Source: Arthrobacter tumbae (GTDB lineage Bacteria; Actinomycetota; Actinomycetes; Actinomycetales; Micrococcaceae). Taken from it: 64,000 nt of DNA. Each line of letters begins with the position of its first letter. Position 1 is the first letter of the stretch. The notes beneath the pieces were generated by a model that saw only the letters and a list, made by a program, of their open reading frames with translations, ran no database searches and was not told the DNA's origin. A program made the position numbers and the translations under genes. Below, piece after piece: positions 24,115 through 32,057 of this stretch. The stretch lies in the NCBI RefSeq assembly GCF_016907495.1, contig NZ_JAFBCC010000001.1, positions 2,356,001 to 2,420,000 of the forward strand. The letters run 5' to 3'.

Positions 24115-25796
24115 TGCAGTCCGTTGAAAGTGACGCAACAGTTCCCCCGCAGCCGGTCACGGGCCAGCGCAACGGCGGTGACCTGGTTGTCGAGACGCTG
24201 AGCGCTCTGGGTGCCACCACCGTCTTCGGCATCCCGGGCCAGCACGCGCTGGGCCTGTTCGATGCGCTGTCCCGCTCCGACCTGCAGTTCGTCTCCTCGC
24301 GGGTGGAGAACAACTCCGCATTCGCCGCCGACGGGTTCTCCCGTGCCACCGGTGAAGTGGGGGTGCTCTTCCTCTCCACGGGCCCCGGCGCGCTGACGTC
24401 GCTCGCCGGACTGCAGGAGGCCTACGCGACCGGTGTTCCGATGGTTGTCGTCGCGAGCCAGATTCCGCTTGAGGGTCTCGGTGCCCGCCGGAAGGGCATG
24501 CTGCACCAGCTCGACGACCAGAAGGCATCGGCTGCCAACGTCACCAAGAGCCAGCGGCTGATCCAGCACGCCTCCGGTATCCCGTCCGCTATTCAGGACG
24601 CATGGACCGAAGCCGTCTCCTCACCGCAGGGGCCCGTCTGGGTGGAGGTTCCGCAGAATGTGCTGCTGGACGCCGTCGTCGTGCCCCAGGTTGAGGATGC
24701 GCTGGCAGAACCGTTCGACAACCCGCCACGGGTGGAGCTGGTCCGCGAGGCGGTCAAGTGGCTCTCTGAGGCAAAGCGTCCGGCGATAGTGGCCGGCGGC
24801 GGCACCCGCCGCGGCAAGGCCGAGAAGGAGCTCCTCTCGCTCGCGGAGAAGCTGGACGCGCCGGTGCTGTGCTCGCCCGGCGGCAACGGCGCCTTCCCCT
24901 GGAACCACGAGCTGTCGCTGCAATCCTGGGTTGAGGACCGCTACGTCACCGAGGTGCTTGAAGACGCCGACGTCCTGCTGATCATCGGTTCCTCACTCGG
25001 TGAGGTGACGTCCAACTACTTCAGCCTCGAGCCGCGCGGCCGCATCATCCAGATCGATGCCGAACCCCGCGTCCTCGAATCCAACCGTCCTGCGCTCGGC
25101 ATCCGGGCGGACGCCGGCCAGGCGCTCACCGCACTGGATGAAGCCCTCGAACCGGCCGGGCGCCGCACCGGCGACTACGATCCCCGCAGGCTCGTCGCCG
25201 ACACGCTCGCCAAGGTTCGGGCGCGTCTCGATGAGCAGGACCTGGGCAAGGAGCGGACCTTCATGGACGACATCCGGGCGGCTGCGCCGGATGATATGCA
25301 GACCTTCTGGGACATGACCATCGCGGCGTACTGGGCCTGGAGCTGCTGGGACTCCCGGGATGGTGAGTTCCATTCGGCGCAGGGTGCCGGTGGCCTCGGC
25401 TACGGGTTCCCCAGTGCTATCGGCGGTTCGGTTGGCCTCGCGTCGAAGGGTCTGTCTGACCGGGTGCTTGCCGTGTCCGGCGACGGTTCGGCCATGTACT
25501 CGATCGCCGAGCTTGCCACCGCCCGCCAGCACAATCTGCCGGTCACCTGGCTCATTGTCGACGACGGCGGCTACGGCATCCTCCGCGAATACATGGAGGG
25601 CGCGTTCGGCAAGGCAACGGCCACCGAACTCACCCGGCCGGACTTCGTGAAGCTGGCGGAATCCTTCGGGGTCCCCGCAGTCCGCGTGGCGCCCGAAGAC
25701 GTGCGGGAGGCACTTGAGGCGAGCTTCGCTGCGGAGGGTCCCAACGTCGTCGTTGTTGAGACGCTGCTGAGGCTTTTTGCTCCCACGCACCTGTAG
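24114..25796 (+). CDS. ThDP-dependent enzyme (acetolactate synthase / 2-ketoacid decarboxylase-like)
   Basis: 560 residues with the three TPP_enzyme domains. The N-terminal Pyr domain holds catalytic Glu65 in SSRVENNSAFAADGF; a central Rossmann domain follows (~205-350); the C-terminal PP domain has GDGS (456-459) and DDGG (483-486) for Mg-ThDP. Length and layout match AruI, the 2-ketoarginine decarboxylase, as well as acetolactate synthase-like carboligases. No small regulatory subunit gene is near, which argues against branched-chain amino-acid synthesis. Being coupled to a ureohydrolase, a decarboxylase producing a guanidino aldehyde is attractive but inferred; the aldehyde dehydrogenase and transaminase of such a route are not adjacent. 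Confidence 0.85.
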   Translation: MQSVESDATVPPQPVTGQRNGGDLVVETLSALGATTVFGIPGQHALGLFDALSRSDLQFVSSRVENNSAFAADGFSRATGEVGVLFLSTGPGALTSLAGLQEAYATGVPMVVVASQIPLEGLGARRKGMLHQLDDQKASAANVTKSQRLIQHASGIPSAIQDAWTEAVSSPQGPVWVEVPQNVLLDAVVVPQVEDALAEPFDNPPRVELVREAVKWLSEAKRPAIVAGGGTRRGKAEKELLSLAEKLDAPVLCSPGGNGAFPWNHELSLQSWVEDRYVTEVLEDADVLLIIGSSLGEVTSNYFSLEPRGRIIQIDAEPRVLESNRPALGIRADAGQALTALDEALEPAGRRTGDYDPRRLVADTLAKVRARLDEQDLGKERTFMDDIRAAAPDDMQTFWDMTIAAYWAWSCWDSRDGEFHSAQGAGGLGYGFPSAIGGSVGLASKGLSDRVLAVSGDGSAMYSIAELATARQHNLPVTWLIVDDGGYGILREYMEGAFGKATATELTRPDFVKLAESFGVPAVRVAPEDVREALEASFAAEGPNVVVVETLLRLFAPTHL

Positions 25797-25835
25797 GTTG
25801 AAGGGCGAAGCCCGCTGACCCCCGGAAGGCCCGCC

Positions 25836-26843
25836 GTGTTTGATCTGCGCGAACTGGATAGGTCCATTGTCGGAGCGCCGATGGCCGGCGGCCCCTCGAC
25901 GCCGGAGCTTGCCGCTGCAGTGAGCAACGCCGGCGGCCTGGGTTTCCTCGCCGCGGGCTATCGCACGCCGGAGGATCTCGAGGAGCAACTGCGCAGCGTT
26001 TCCACGCTGACCGGTGGTCCCGTTGGCGTGAACCTGTTTGTGCCCGATTCCTTCCAGCCGGAGGCGGTGCTCCTCGATGCCTACCGAGAGTTTCTGCGTC
26101 CGGAGGCTGCCGCGCTTGAAGTCGAGTTGGGTGAACCCCGGAACGACGACGACGGCTGGGACGCAAAGCTCACTCTCGTTCTGGACTTCCGCCCCGCCGT
26201 GGTGTCCTTCACTTTCGGCTGCCCGGACCCTGCGGTTCTGCGGAGGATGGCGGGCGCCGGGATCCTCCCGATGGTGACCGTGACAACCCTCGATGAGGCG
26301 GAGCGTGCAGTTGCGGCAGGCGCCCGGGCGCTCGCCGTTCAGGGCCCGGATGCGGGCGGTCACCGGGGGACTTTTGATCAAGGGCAGGTACCTTCCGCGA
26401 ATCCGCTCGGTGAGCTGGTTGCCGCTATCCGGTCCAGGACTGAAGTCCCGCTCGCGGCGGGCGGGGGAGTGTCGGGGCCAGTCGACGTCGTGCGCTTGCG
26501 TGAAGCGGGCGCCGATGCGGTGCAGGTGGGCACCGCGCTGCTGCTCTCGGATGAAGCGGGCACCAATCCGCTGCACCGGGCAGCGCTGAGTGAGGGTCGG
26601 TTTGATGGGACGTCACTCACCCGTGGCTACACCGGACGGTACGCGCGCGGCCTGACGAACCGGTTCATCCGTGAGCATCAGGACGCGCCAGCCGGATATC
26701 CGCAGCTGCACCACGTGACTGCGCCGCTTCGCAGGGCCGCGGTGGACCAGAGGAATGCCGACGTGGCCCACCTGTGGGCCGGGACCGGGTTCGCCTCGGC
26801 GCGGCCGGGGCCTGCGGTGGAAATCATCCAGTCCTTGGCCTGA
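25836..26843 (+). CDS. nitronate monooxygenase family flavoprotein
   Basis: 335 residues from GTG 25836 (GGAAGG upstream). TIM-barrel FMN protein of the NMO / 2-nitropropane dioxygenase class: APMAGGPSTPELAAAVSNAGGLGFLAAGY (14-42) at the start, VQGPDAGGHRG with the active-site His near residue 180, then AAGGGVSGP and GADAVQVGTALLLSDEAG for phosphate binding. These enzymes detoxify propionate-3-nitronate or nitroalkanes. It follows the ThDP gene after 39 bp and may be on the same transcript. It converges on the LacI regulator with a short hairpin between them. Confidence 0.87.
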   Translation: MFDLRELDRSIVGAPMAGGPSTPELAAAVSNAGGLGFLAAGYRTPEDLEEQLRSVSTLTGGPVGVNLFVPDSFQPEAVLLDAYREFLRPEAAALEVELGEPRNDDDGWDAKLTLVLDFRPAVVSFTFGCPDPAVLRRMAGAGILPMVTVTTLDEAERAVAAGARALAVQGPDAGGHRGTFDQGQVPSANPLGELVAAIRSRTEVPLAAGGGVSGPVDVVRLREAGADAVQVGTALLLSDEAGTNPLHRAALSEGRFDGTSLTRGYTGRYARGLTNRFIREHQDAPAGYPQLHHVTAPLRRAAVDQRNADVAHLWAGTGFASARPGPAVEIIQSLA

Positions 26844-26865
26844 CTACTGGGCTGGATGTCAGGCC
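26837..26865. terminator. weak hairpin at convergent junction
   Basis: GGCCTGA (26837-26843) pairs with TCAGGCC (26859-26865), and the 12-bp palindrome CCTGAATTCAGG follows at 26864-26875, overlapping the end of the LacI gene. No clear U tract. It may separate the nitronate monooxygenase and lacI-type transcripts. Confidence 0.35.
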
Positions 26866-26870
26866 TGAAT

Positions 26871-27878
26871 TCAGGAGGCCGTTGATTCCCGCGCGATGAC
26901 CTCGAACTGTGTCAGAATCTCGCGCGGCGCCGGGCCCGCTGGATTCTTGATGCGCTCCATCAGTACTTTGATCGCAGTCTCGGCGATCTCTTCGCGGCCC
27001 GGGTTGACGCTGCTGAGTGTGGGGATGGAGTAGCGGGTCTCGTCGAGATCGTCGAACCCGATCACGGCCACGTCGGAGGGGATGCGCCGGCCGGCCTCCT
27101 GCAGTACGCGCATGGCGCCCTGTGCCAGGGTGTCGTTGAAGCCGAACACCGCATCGAAATCCACGCCGCGATCAAGCAGCTCATGCATCGCTTCGGCACC
27201 GTTCGCGCGGTGCCACGTACCGACGTAGGCGACCAATCCGTCGTCGTACGCTATTCCACGCGACTCGAGCGCCTCACGGTAGCCCTTGAGTCGGAGCCCT
27301 GCCGAGCCGATGACTTCGCCTTCATGCGCACCGACGACGGCGATGCGCCGCCTCCCGGTGTCCAGCAGGTGCTCAGTGGCGGCGCGGGCGCCCTCGACGT
27401 TCTGCATGGTCACGTGGTCGCAGCCGCCGGAGAAGATCCGTTCGCCGAGCAGCACCATCGGCACCTCGGCGGTGACCAGCGCGGCATCCTCTTCACCGAG
27501 GCCGAGCGGGCTGAAGATCAACCCGTCCGACATGCGCAGGCGGGGGCTTTTGAGGACTTCGAGTTCGCGGTCGCGCTCGCCGCTGGTCTGCTCGATGAGC
27601 ACCACAAGGCCGCGGGCTTCGGCGGCGCGGATGACGGCGTCGGCCAGTTCAGCGAAGTAGGGGAGGCGCAGTTGGGGAACGGCGAGGGTGATCGCGCCGG
27701 TGTGCCCGGACCGAAGGCTGCGCGCGGTGAGGTTGGGGCGGTAGCCCAATTCGGCGATGGCTTTGTTCACGCGCTCCCGTGTTGCCGGGCGAACGTTGGG
27801 GTGGTCGTTGATGACGTTGGACACCGTCTTGAACGACACCCCGGCCACCTGGGCCACGTCGTGCAGGGTCGTCGCCAT
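26871..27878 (-). CDS. LacI-family transcriptional regulator
   Basis: 335 residues. Residues 3-50 are the LacI HTH plus hinge: TLHDVAQVAGVSFKTVSNVINDHPNVRPATRERVNKAIAELGY then RPNLTARSLRSG. The remainder is a periplasmic-binding-protein-like effector domain (AITLAVPQL..PYFAEL, VFGFNDTLAQGAMRVLQEAG, VIGFDDLDETRY). The recognition helix carries SFKTVSN. It is divergent from the GH51 arabinofuranosidase with 306 bp between, so arabinose or an arabino-oligosaccharide is the likely inducer and that gene the likely target. Confidence 0.9.
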   Translation of the reverse strand: MATTLHDVAQVAGVSFKTVSNVINDHPNVRPATRERVNKAIAELGYRPNLTARSLRSGHTGAITLAVPQLRLPYFAELADAVIRAAEARGLVVLIEQTSGERDRELEVLKSPRLRMSDGLIFSPLGLGEEDAALVTAEVPMVLLGERIFSGGCDHVTMQNVEGARAATEHLLDTGRRRIAVVGAHEGEVIGSAGLRLKGYREALESRGIAYDDGLVAYVGTWHRANGAEAMHELLDRGVDFDAVFGFNDTLAQGAMRVLQEAGRRIPSDVAVIGFDDLDETRYSIPTLSSVNPGREEIAETAIKVLMERIKNPAGPAPREILTQFEVIARESTAS

Positions 27879-27903
27879 GTGGAGTGTCCTTTGTGGTGGA
27901 GGA

Positions 27904-27932
27904 GCCGGTGGGACACATTTTGTGTCCCACCG
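27904..27932. promoter_or_regulatory. 13-bp perfect inverted repeat in the lacI-type leader
   Basis: CCGGTGGGACACA and its exact complement flank a TTT loop 25-55 bp upstream of the regulator's start codon. It could be an autoregulatory operator, an attenuator hairpin in the leader, or a terminator for upstream antisense transcription; position favours a regulatory role. Confidence 0.45.
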
Positions 27933-28030
27933 GCAGAATATCGCGTCGGTGTGCTTCCGGGGGCAGGGGGGAGACAGGCCTGAGGGTGAGCGGTTCGGCC
28001 GATTCGGATAGCGGATTAGCCAAACGTGAG

Positions 28031-28142
28031 CGGTTAACCGGTATCCGATTGCCAGAAGGTTATCGTGGGGCGCCTTGGTCAGGAAGGTTGACGACTCACG
28101 TGCTGCATGAAAGTATTTCTAACGTTGTAATTTACGTTGTAA
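28031..28142. promoter_or_regulatory. candidate LacI operators in the regulator/arabinofuranosidase intergenic region
   Basis: The 306-bp gap 27879-28184 holds no gene. It contains the 10-bp palindrome CGGTTAACCG (28031-28040) and, 43-63 bp before the GH51 start, two direct copies of ACGTTGTAA (28122-28130 and 28134-28142, period 12), which together also form an AACGT-N8-ACGTT dyad. The AT-rich second element sits where a promoter/operator for the arabinofuranosidase is expected. Confidence 0.4.
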
Positions 28143-28184
28143 AGGCACGGGCGCCCGTGCATTCCGACAGGCAGGAACATATCC

Positions 28185-29747
28185 GTGACCACCACCACGC
28201 CCGATTCGACGGCGGCCACGACACCCGCCGGCTGCGACGTCCCTGTGGAAGCGCCGACGACCATCCGCATTGACCGGTCAGCTGTAGTCGCGCCGGTCAG
28301 CCGGAGAATTTTCGGCTCCTTCGTTGAGCACCTCGGCCGCTGCGTGTATGACGGCATCTACGAACCCGGCCACCCGACCGCCAACGAGGACGGCTTCCGC
28401 ATGGACGTCGTCGAGCTTGTCCGCGAACTTGGTTCTACTACCATTCGCTACCCCGGTGGCAACTTCGTGTCCGGCTACCGTTGGGAAGACGGCGTCGGCC
28501 CCCGGGACCAGCGCCCCGTCCGCCGCGACCTCGCCTGGCATTCCATCGAGACCAACCAGGTGGGCCTCGACGAATTTGCGCGCTGGTGCAAGTTGACCGG
28601 CTCCGAGCTGATGATGGCCGTCAACCTGGGCACCCGCGGTATCGAAACAGCGCTCGACCTCCTCGAATACGCCAACCATCCCTCCGGCACCGCGCTGAGC
28701 GACCAGCGCATCGCCAACGGCGCCAAGGAACCCTACGACATCCGCATGTGGTGCCTGGGCAACGAGATGGACGGGCCCTGGCAGATCGGGCATATGTCCG
28801 CCGAGGATTACGGCAAGATCGCGGCCCGCACCGCCTCAGCCATGAAGACGGCGGACAAGGACCTTGAGCTGGTGGTGTGCGGTTCCTCCGGTTCCTCGAT
28901 GCCGACCTTCGGCGAGTGGGAGCGCGTGGTCCTCGAGCAGAGCTATGACTACGTGGACTACATTTCCTGCCACGCGTACTACCAGGAGCGCAACGGGGAT
29001 CTCGGTTCCTACCTCGCCTCCTCGCTGGACATGCAGTACTTCATCGAGACCGTGGTGGCCACCGCGGACCACGTCAAGCACAAGCTCAAGAGCAAGAAGA
29101 CCATCAAGCTCTCCTTCGACGAGTGGAACATCTGGTACCTCGAGGAACACCAGGCATCGGATGAGGTCAACGATGAATGGCGCGTAGCCCCCCGCCAGCT
29201 CGAGGACACGTACTCGGTCGCTGACGCCGTTGTTTTCGGCAACCTGCTGATTACGCTGCTGAAGAACCATGACCGCGTGGCCTCGGCGTCGCTGGCGCAG
29301 CTGGTCAATGTCATTGCGCCGATCATGACGGAGCCGGGCGGCGACACCTGGCGCCAGACCACCTTCTTCCCGTTCTCCGTCACCTCGCGGCTCGCGAAGG
29401 GTGAGGTGCTGCGGCCGCAGATCGACGCCGGCACCTACTCCACGAAGGTCTACGGCGACGCTCCGCTGGTCGATGCCGTGGCCACGGTCGACGGCGGAAA
29501 GTCGGCACTGTTCCTCGTCAACCGCAGCCAGACCGACACCATTGACGTGTCCGTCGATGTGAAGGATCTCGGCGCCGAAATCATCACCGAGGCTCTCACC
29601 CTGCATGATGAAGACGCCTACGCCAAGAACACCCGTGAGGACCAGCTCCGGGTGGGCCTGAAGCAGCTGTCGGGTGCAGTGCTCGACGGCGGTGCGCTCA
29701 GCGTGTCGCTGCCTCCGGTTTCCTGGTCAGCGATCGCCCTCGGTTAG
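28185..29747 (+). CDS. GH51 alpha-L-arabinofuranosidase
   Basis: 520 residues from GTG 28185 (CAGGAA upstream), no signal peptide, so it is an intracellular enzyme. The TIM barrel carries the acid/base Glu194 in WCLGNEMDG and nucleophile Glu313 in LSFDEWN; RYPGGNFVSGYRWEDGVGP (~88-106) is also family-specific. The C-terminal ~150 residues form the usual beta-sandwich. It removes terminal alpha-L-arabinofuranosyl units from imported arabino-oligosaccharides. Regulated probably by the divergent LacI protein. The neighbouring sugar ABC importer (18665-22015) could deliver its substrate but is not in the same operon. Confidence 0.93.
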   Translation: MTTTTPDSTAATTPAGCDVPVEAPTTIRIDRSAVVAPVSRRIFGSFVEHLGRCVYDGIYEPGHPTANEDGFRMDVVELVRELGSTTIRYPGGNFVSGYRWEDGVGPRDQRPVRRDLAWHSIETNQVGLDEFARWCKLTGSELMMAVNLGTRGIETALDLLEYANHPSGTALSDQRIANGAKEPYDIRMWCLGNEMDGPWQIGHMSAEDYGKIAARTASAMKTADKDLELVVCGSSGSSMPTFGEWERVVLEQSYDYVDYISCHAYYQERNGDLGSYLASSLDMQYFIETVVATADHVKHKLKSKKTIKLSFDEWNIWYLEEHQASDEVNDEWRVAPRQLEDTYSVADAVVFGNLLITLLKNHDRVASASLAQLVNVIAPIMTEPGGDTWRQTTFFPFSVTSRLAKGEVLRPQIDAGTYSTKVYGDAPLVDAVATVDGGKSALFLVNRSQTDTIDVSVDVKDLGAEIITEALTLHDEDAYAKNTREDQLRVGLKQLSGAVLDGGALSVSLPPVSWSAIALG

Positions 29748-29999
29748 TGAACCAACGGCGCGCCAGAGGCGGGCGGGGGGAGCACTTTCACAGTGGACCT
29801 CGTCCCGTACTTCCGCTGGGGCAACCGGGGGCCCGGTGGCATGCGCGGCTGGATCCCGGCGATGTGAATCCGTTACCAAATGGGTGGCTCACGTGACCGT
29901 TCCGTGCTTCCGCGTGCCCGGTTCCGCCCGTAGCGTCTGAGCGCAAGGGGAGGAAATTCCCCTGCGGCGTTTGCCGCAAGTCTCCTGGAAAGCATTCAC

Positions 30000-30893
30000 G
30001 TGTCCAAGCGCTCAGCTGTTGTAGCCCTTGCCATCACATCGCTCCTCCTGTCTGCTTGCGCGGCCAACGCAGACGCCGAAGTAGGAAGCGCCGGCGAACC
30101 CAGATCCGCGTCAGCCGCACCTCCTCCTGAGTCTCTGACCCAGCGGCCCACCGCTGAGCCTGCCCAAGAGCCCGCGCCGGTCAAGTCGGACGGCGCTGCG
30201 CCGCCTGAAGGGCGCATCCTGGTCGAAGAACCTGCTCCTCCTACGGAGGAAGCTGCGCCGCCTGTGGAACCTGCCCCGACTGTGGAACATGTGCCCACAG
30301 TGGAGGCGGCTCCGCGTGTGGAACACCCCACTTCCGCACCGGAACCCGCCGCGGGGCAGACACCTGCACCCGAGGCGTCCGAGGCCCCCGTGGCGCCCGA
30401 GGGGCCCGCGGAACCGGTCGAGCCGCTGCCTGCAGGTCCCAACGACCCCTTTGTGCCACCGCCGCACGGTGAACCGAACCCGCTGGCCGACAACCCGCGC
30501 CCCGGTGCGTCGCCGGGACCAACGCCAACAGGGCCGAACCCGGCAACCGGTGAAGACATCAGCGTCGCTCATCCGGAGCCCGGCTACCCAGGTCCTTCCA
30601 TTGTTGTATCGCCGGGCCTCCTGCGCATCGGTGGTTCCGGCTACGCGGCCGGCGAGATGATCAGCGTGATTTTCTCGGTTCCGAATTCGGACGACAATTT
30701 CCTGAACCATGGTCCGGGCGCCAGGTCCGAGCCTGTCGTCGTGTATGCCGACTCCAACGGCTCCTACACCTACGACATTCAGGTTGCCCCGGAGTTGGCG
30801 TCGGGAGACTACGTCGTCATGACGTGGGCGCCGAACCGGGGTGGTGACGCGGCAGAGGCATCCAAGCGGTTCCTCGGCGTCTTCGTTACGTAG
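30000..30893 (+). CDS. secreted lipoprotein with long Pro/Glu-rich linker
   Basis: 297 residues from GTG 30000. Signal peptide with lipobox LLLSAC, lipidated at Cys20. Residues ~35-195 are a low-complexity Pro/Ala/Glu-rich stretch (repeated EPAP, APPEG, VEPAPTVEHVPTVEAAP), likely spanning the cell wall. Residues ~198-297 look like a beta-sandwich: IVVSPGLLRIGGSGYAAGEMISVIF, a pattern also found in Ig-like adhesion or binding modules, ending in VVMTWAPNRGGDAAEASKRFLGVFV. No catalytic motif. Function unknown; surface display is the only supported statement. The 252 bp before it (29748-29999) hold no gene I can support. Confidence 0.75.
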   Translation: MSKRSAVVALAITSLLLSACAANADAEVGSAGEPRSASAAPPPESLTQRPTAEPAQEPAPVKSDGAAPPEGRILVEEPAPPTEEAAPPVEPAPTVEHVPTVEAAPRVEHPTSAPEPAAGQTPAPEASEAPVAPEGPAEPVEPLPAGPNDPFVPPPHGEPNPLADNPRPGASPGPTPTGPNPATGEDISVAHPEPGYPGPSIVVSPGLLRIGGSGYAAGEMISVIFSVPNSDDNFLNHGPGARSEPVVVYADSNGSYTYDIQVAPELASGDYVVMTWAPNRGGDAAEASKRFLGVFVT

Positions 30894-31001
30894 CTTCCGG
30901 TTCGCCTCGCGCTACTCCCGGTCTGGCTCGTGCTCGGTTCGAGCCTTCCCATGGGTGGCCGAGGGGTGGTGCACACCCGCCGCGGATGGAAAGCTGGTGC
31001 A

Positions 31002-31205
31002 ATGTCATACAGCAAGGGAACCAAGGTCAGCTGGAACACGTCGCAGGGCAAGACGCACGGCACGGTCGTGGAGAAGAAGGACAAGGAGTTCACCTTCGAC
31101 GGCCAGAAGTTCAACGCGTCGAAGGATGAGCCGTACTACATCGTCGAAAGCGAGAAGTCGGGAAAGCAGGCCGCCCACAAGGAGAGCGCGCTCGACAAGC
31201 AGTAG
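31002..31205 (+). CDS. DUF2945 / hypervirulence-associated TUDOR-domain small protein
   Basis: 67 residues from ATG 31002. SYSKGTKVSWNTSQGKTHGTVVEKKDKEFTFDGQKFNASKDEPYYIVESEKSGKQAAHKESAL-type sequence matches the HVA1 TUDOR-like family (KGDxVxWNxxxGxxxGxV...YxVxSxKTGxxAxHKxxAL). These are small beta-barrel cytoplasmic proteins found in bacteria and fungi with no established reaction. An upstream in-frame start at 30930 is less likely because the added residues do not belong to the family. Followed by a small hairpin at 31206-31220. Confidence 0.85.
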   Translation: MSYSKGTKVSWNTSQGKTHGTVVEKKDKEFTFDGQKFNASKDEPYYIVESEKSGKQAAHKESALDKQ

Positions 31206-31220
31206 CGGGAATGTTTCCCG
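31206..31220 (+). terminator. short hairpin after the DUF2945 gene
   Basis: CGGGAA-TGT-TTCCCG directly after the stop codon; 6-bp stem, no long U run. Possible weak terminator. Confidence 0.35.
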
Positions 31221-31279
31221 GTCTTCGCTGGTTCAACTAGATGCAAATGCATGAAGCGCAGCGAACGGAAGGACCGGCA

Positions 31280-31906
31280 ATGGAAACACGCCGAGTAGTA
31301 GTGGTGTCAGGCGGAATGGGAACGCCGTCGTCGAGCCGGATGCTCGCGGATCAGCTCGGAGAGGCGGCCCGCCGCGAGCTTCAGCGCGCCGACGTCCACA
31401 CCGACATCACCACCATCGAACTCCGCGAACTGGCCGTCGACATCGCAAATAACATGGTCACAGGTTTCGCCCCGCCCGCGCTCGCGGACGCGCTGCAGTC
31501 AGTTGCCGATGCCGACGCGCTCATCGTTGTCAGCCCGGTCTTCTCCGGCTCCTACAGCGGCCTGCTGAAGTCGTTCTTCGACGTGCTCGACAACACGGCA
31601 CTGGACTCGGTGCCCGTGCTCATCGCCGCAACCGGCGGCAGCGTCCGGCACTCCCTCATGCTCGACCACGCCATGCGCCCGCTCTTCACCTACCTCCGTG
31701 CCCGCGTCGTCTCGACCGGGGTCTACGCCGGTCCCGAGGACTGGGGAACCGGATCCGACGGTGCACCCGCCCTCGACCAGCGCGTCACCCGCGCGGCCGG
31801 CGAACTCGCGGGCATGATTGCGGGGACGACGACGGCGCGCCGCCCCAACAGCGCGCAGGCCTCCCTTCCGTTCGAGCAGCTTTTGGCCCAGGTACAGGGC
31901 CGCTGA
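31280..31906 (+). CDS. NADPH-dependent FMN reductase family protein
   Basis: 208 residues from ATG 31280 with GGAAGGA 6-8 bases upstream; an in-frame ATG at 31241 lacks a ribosome site. Flavodoxin-like fold: VVVVSGGMGTPSSSRMLADQLG (~4-25) is the FMN phosphate loop, and LIVVSPVFSGSYSGLLKSFFDVL (~90-112) plus AATGGSVRHSLMLDHAMRPLFTYLRA (~125-150) match the CE1759/MsuE subgroup of FMN reductases. It would supply reduced flavin to a monooxygenase. No monooxygenase of that class is adjacent. Confidence 0.85.
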   Translation: METRRVVVVSGGMGTPSSSRMLADQLGEAARRELQRADVHTDITTIELRELAVDIANNMVTGFAPPALADALQSVADADALIVVSPVFSGSYSGLLKSFFDVLDNTALDSVPVLIAATGGSVRHSLMLDHAMRPLFTYLRARVVSTGVYAGPEDWGTGSDGAPALDQRVTRAAGELAGMIAGTTTARRPNSAQASLPFEQLLAQVQGR

Positions 31907-31939
31907 TCCGCCACCGGGATATCCCACCCCATCGCGGGT

Positions 31940-31971
31940 TTCAGTGGGAATGTCTAGACATTCCCACTGAA
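31940..31971. repeat. 32-bp perfect palindrome
   Basis: A gapless palindrome: 16 bases (TTCAGTGGGAATGTCT) followed at once by their exact complement, centred on TCTAGA. It lies 34 bp after the FMN reductase stop and 87 bp before the FAD oxidoreductase start. As RNA it would fold into a long hairpin (effective loop of a few bases) and may act as terminator; as DNA it would be an unusually long operator. Confidence 0.7.
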
Positions 31972-32057
31972 CGCGCCCGTTCGCTGGGATAGCCGGAGTT
32001 GGGTTTCACACGGCGTCAAGGCTGTGCCGGTCCACCCAACCGTGTTTTGCTGGACCC

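Noticed and set aside
24993..26576. 527-codon minus-strand open frame opposite the ThDP enzyme and nitronate monooxygenase
   Set aside because: Spans two real genes and their gap, composition is Arg/Gly/His-rich, no recognisable domain.
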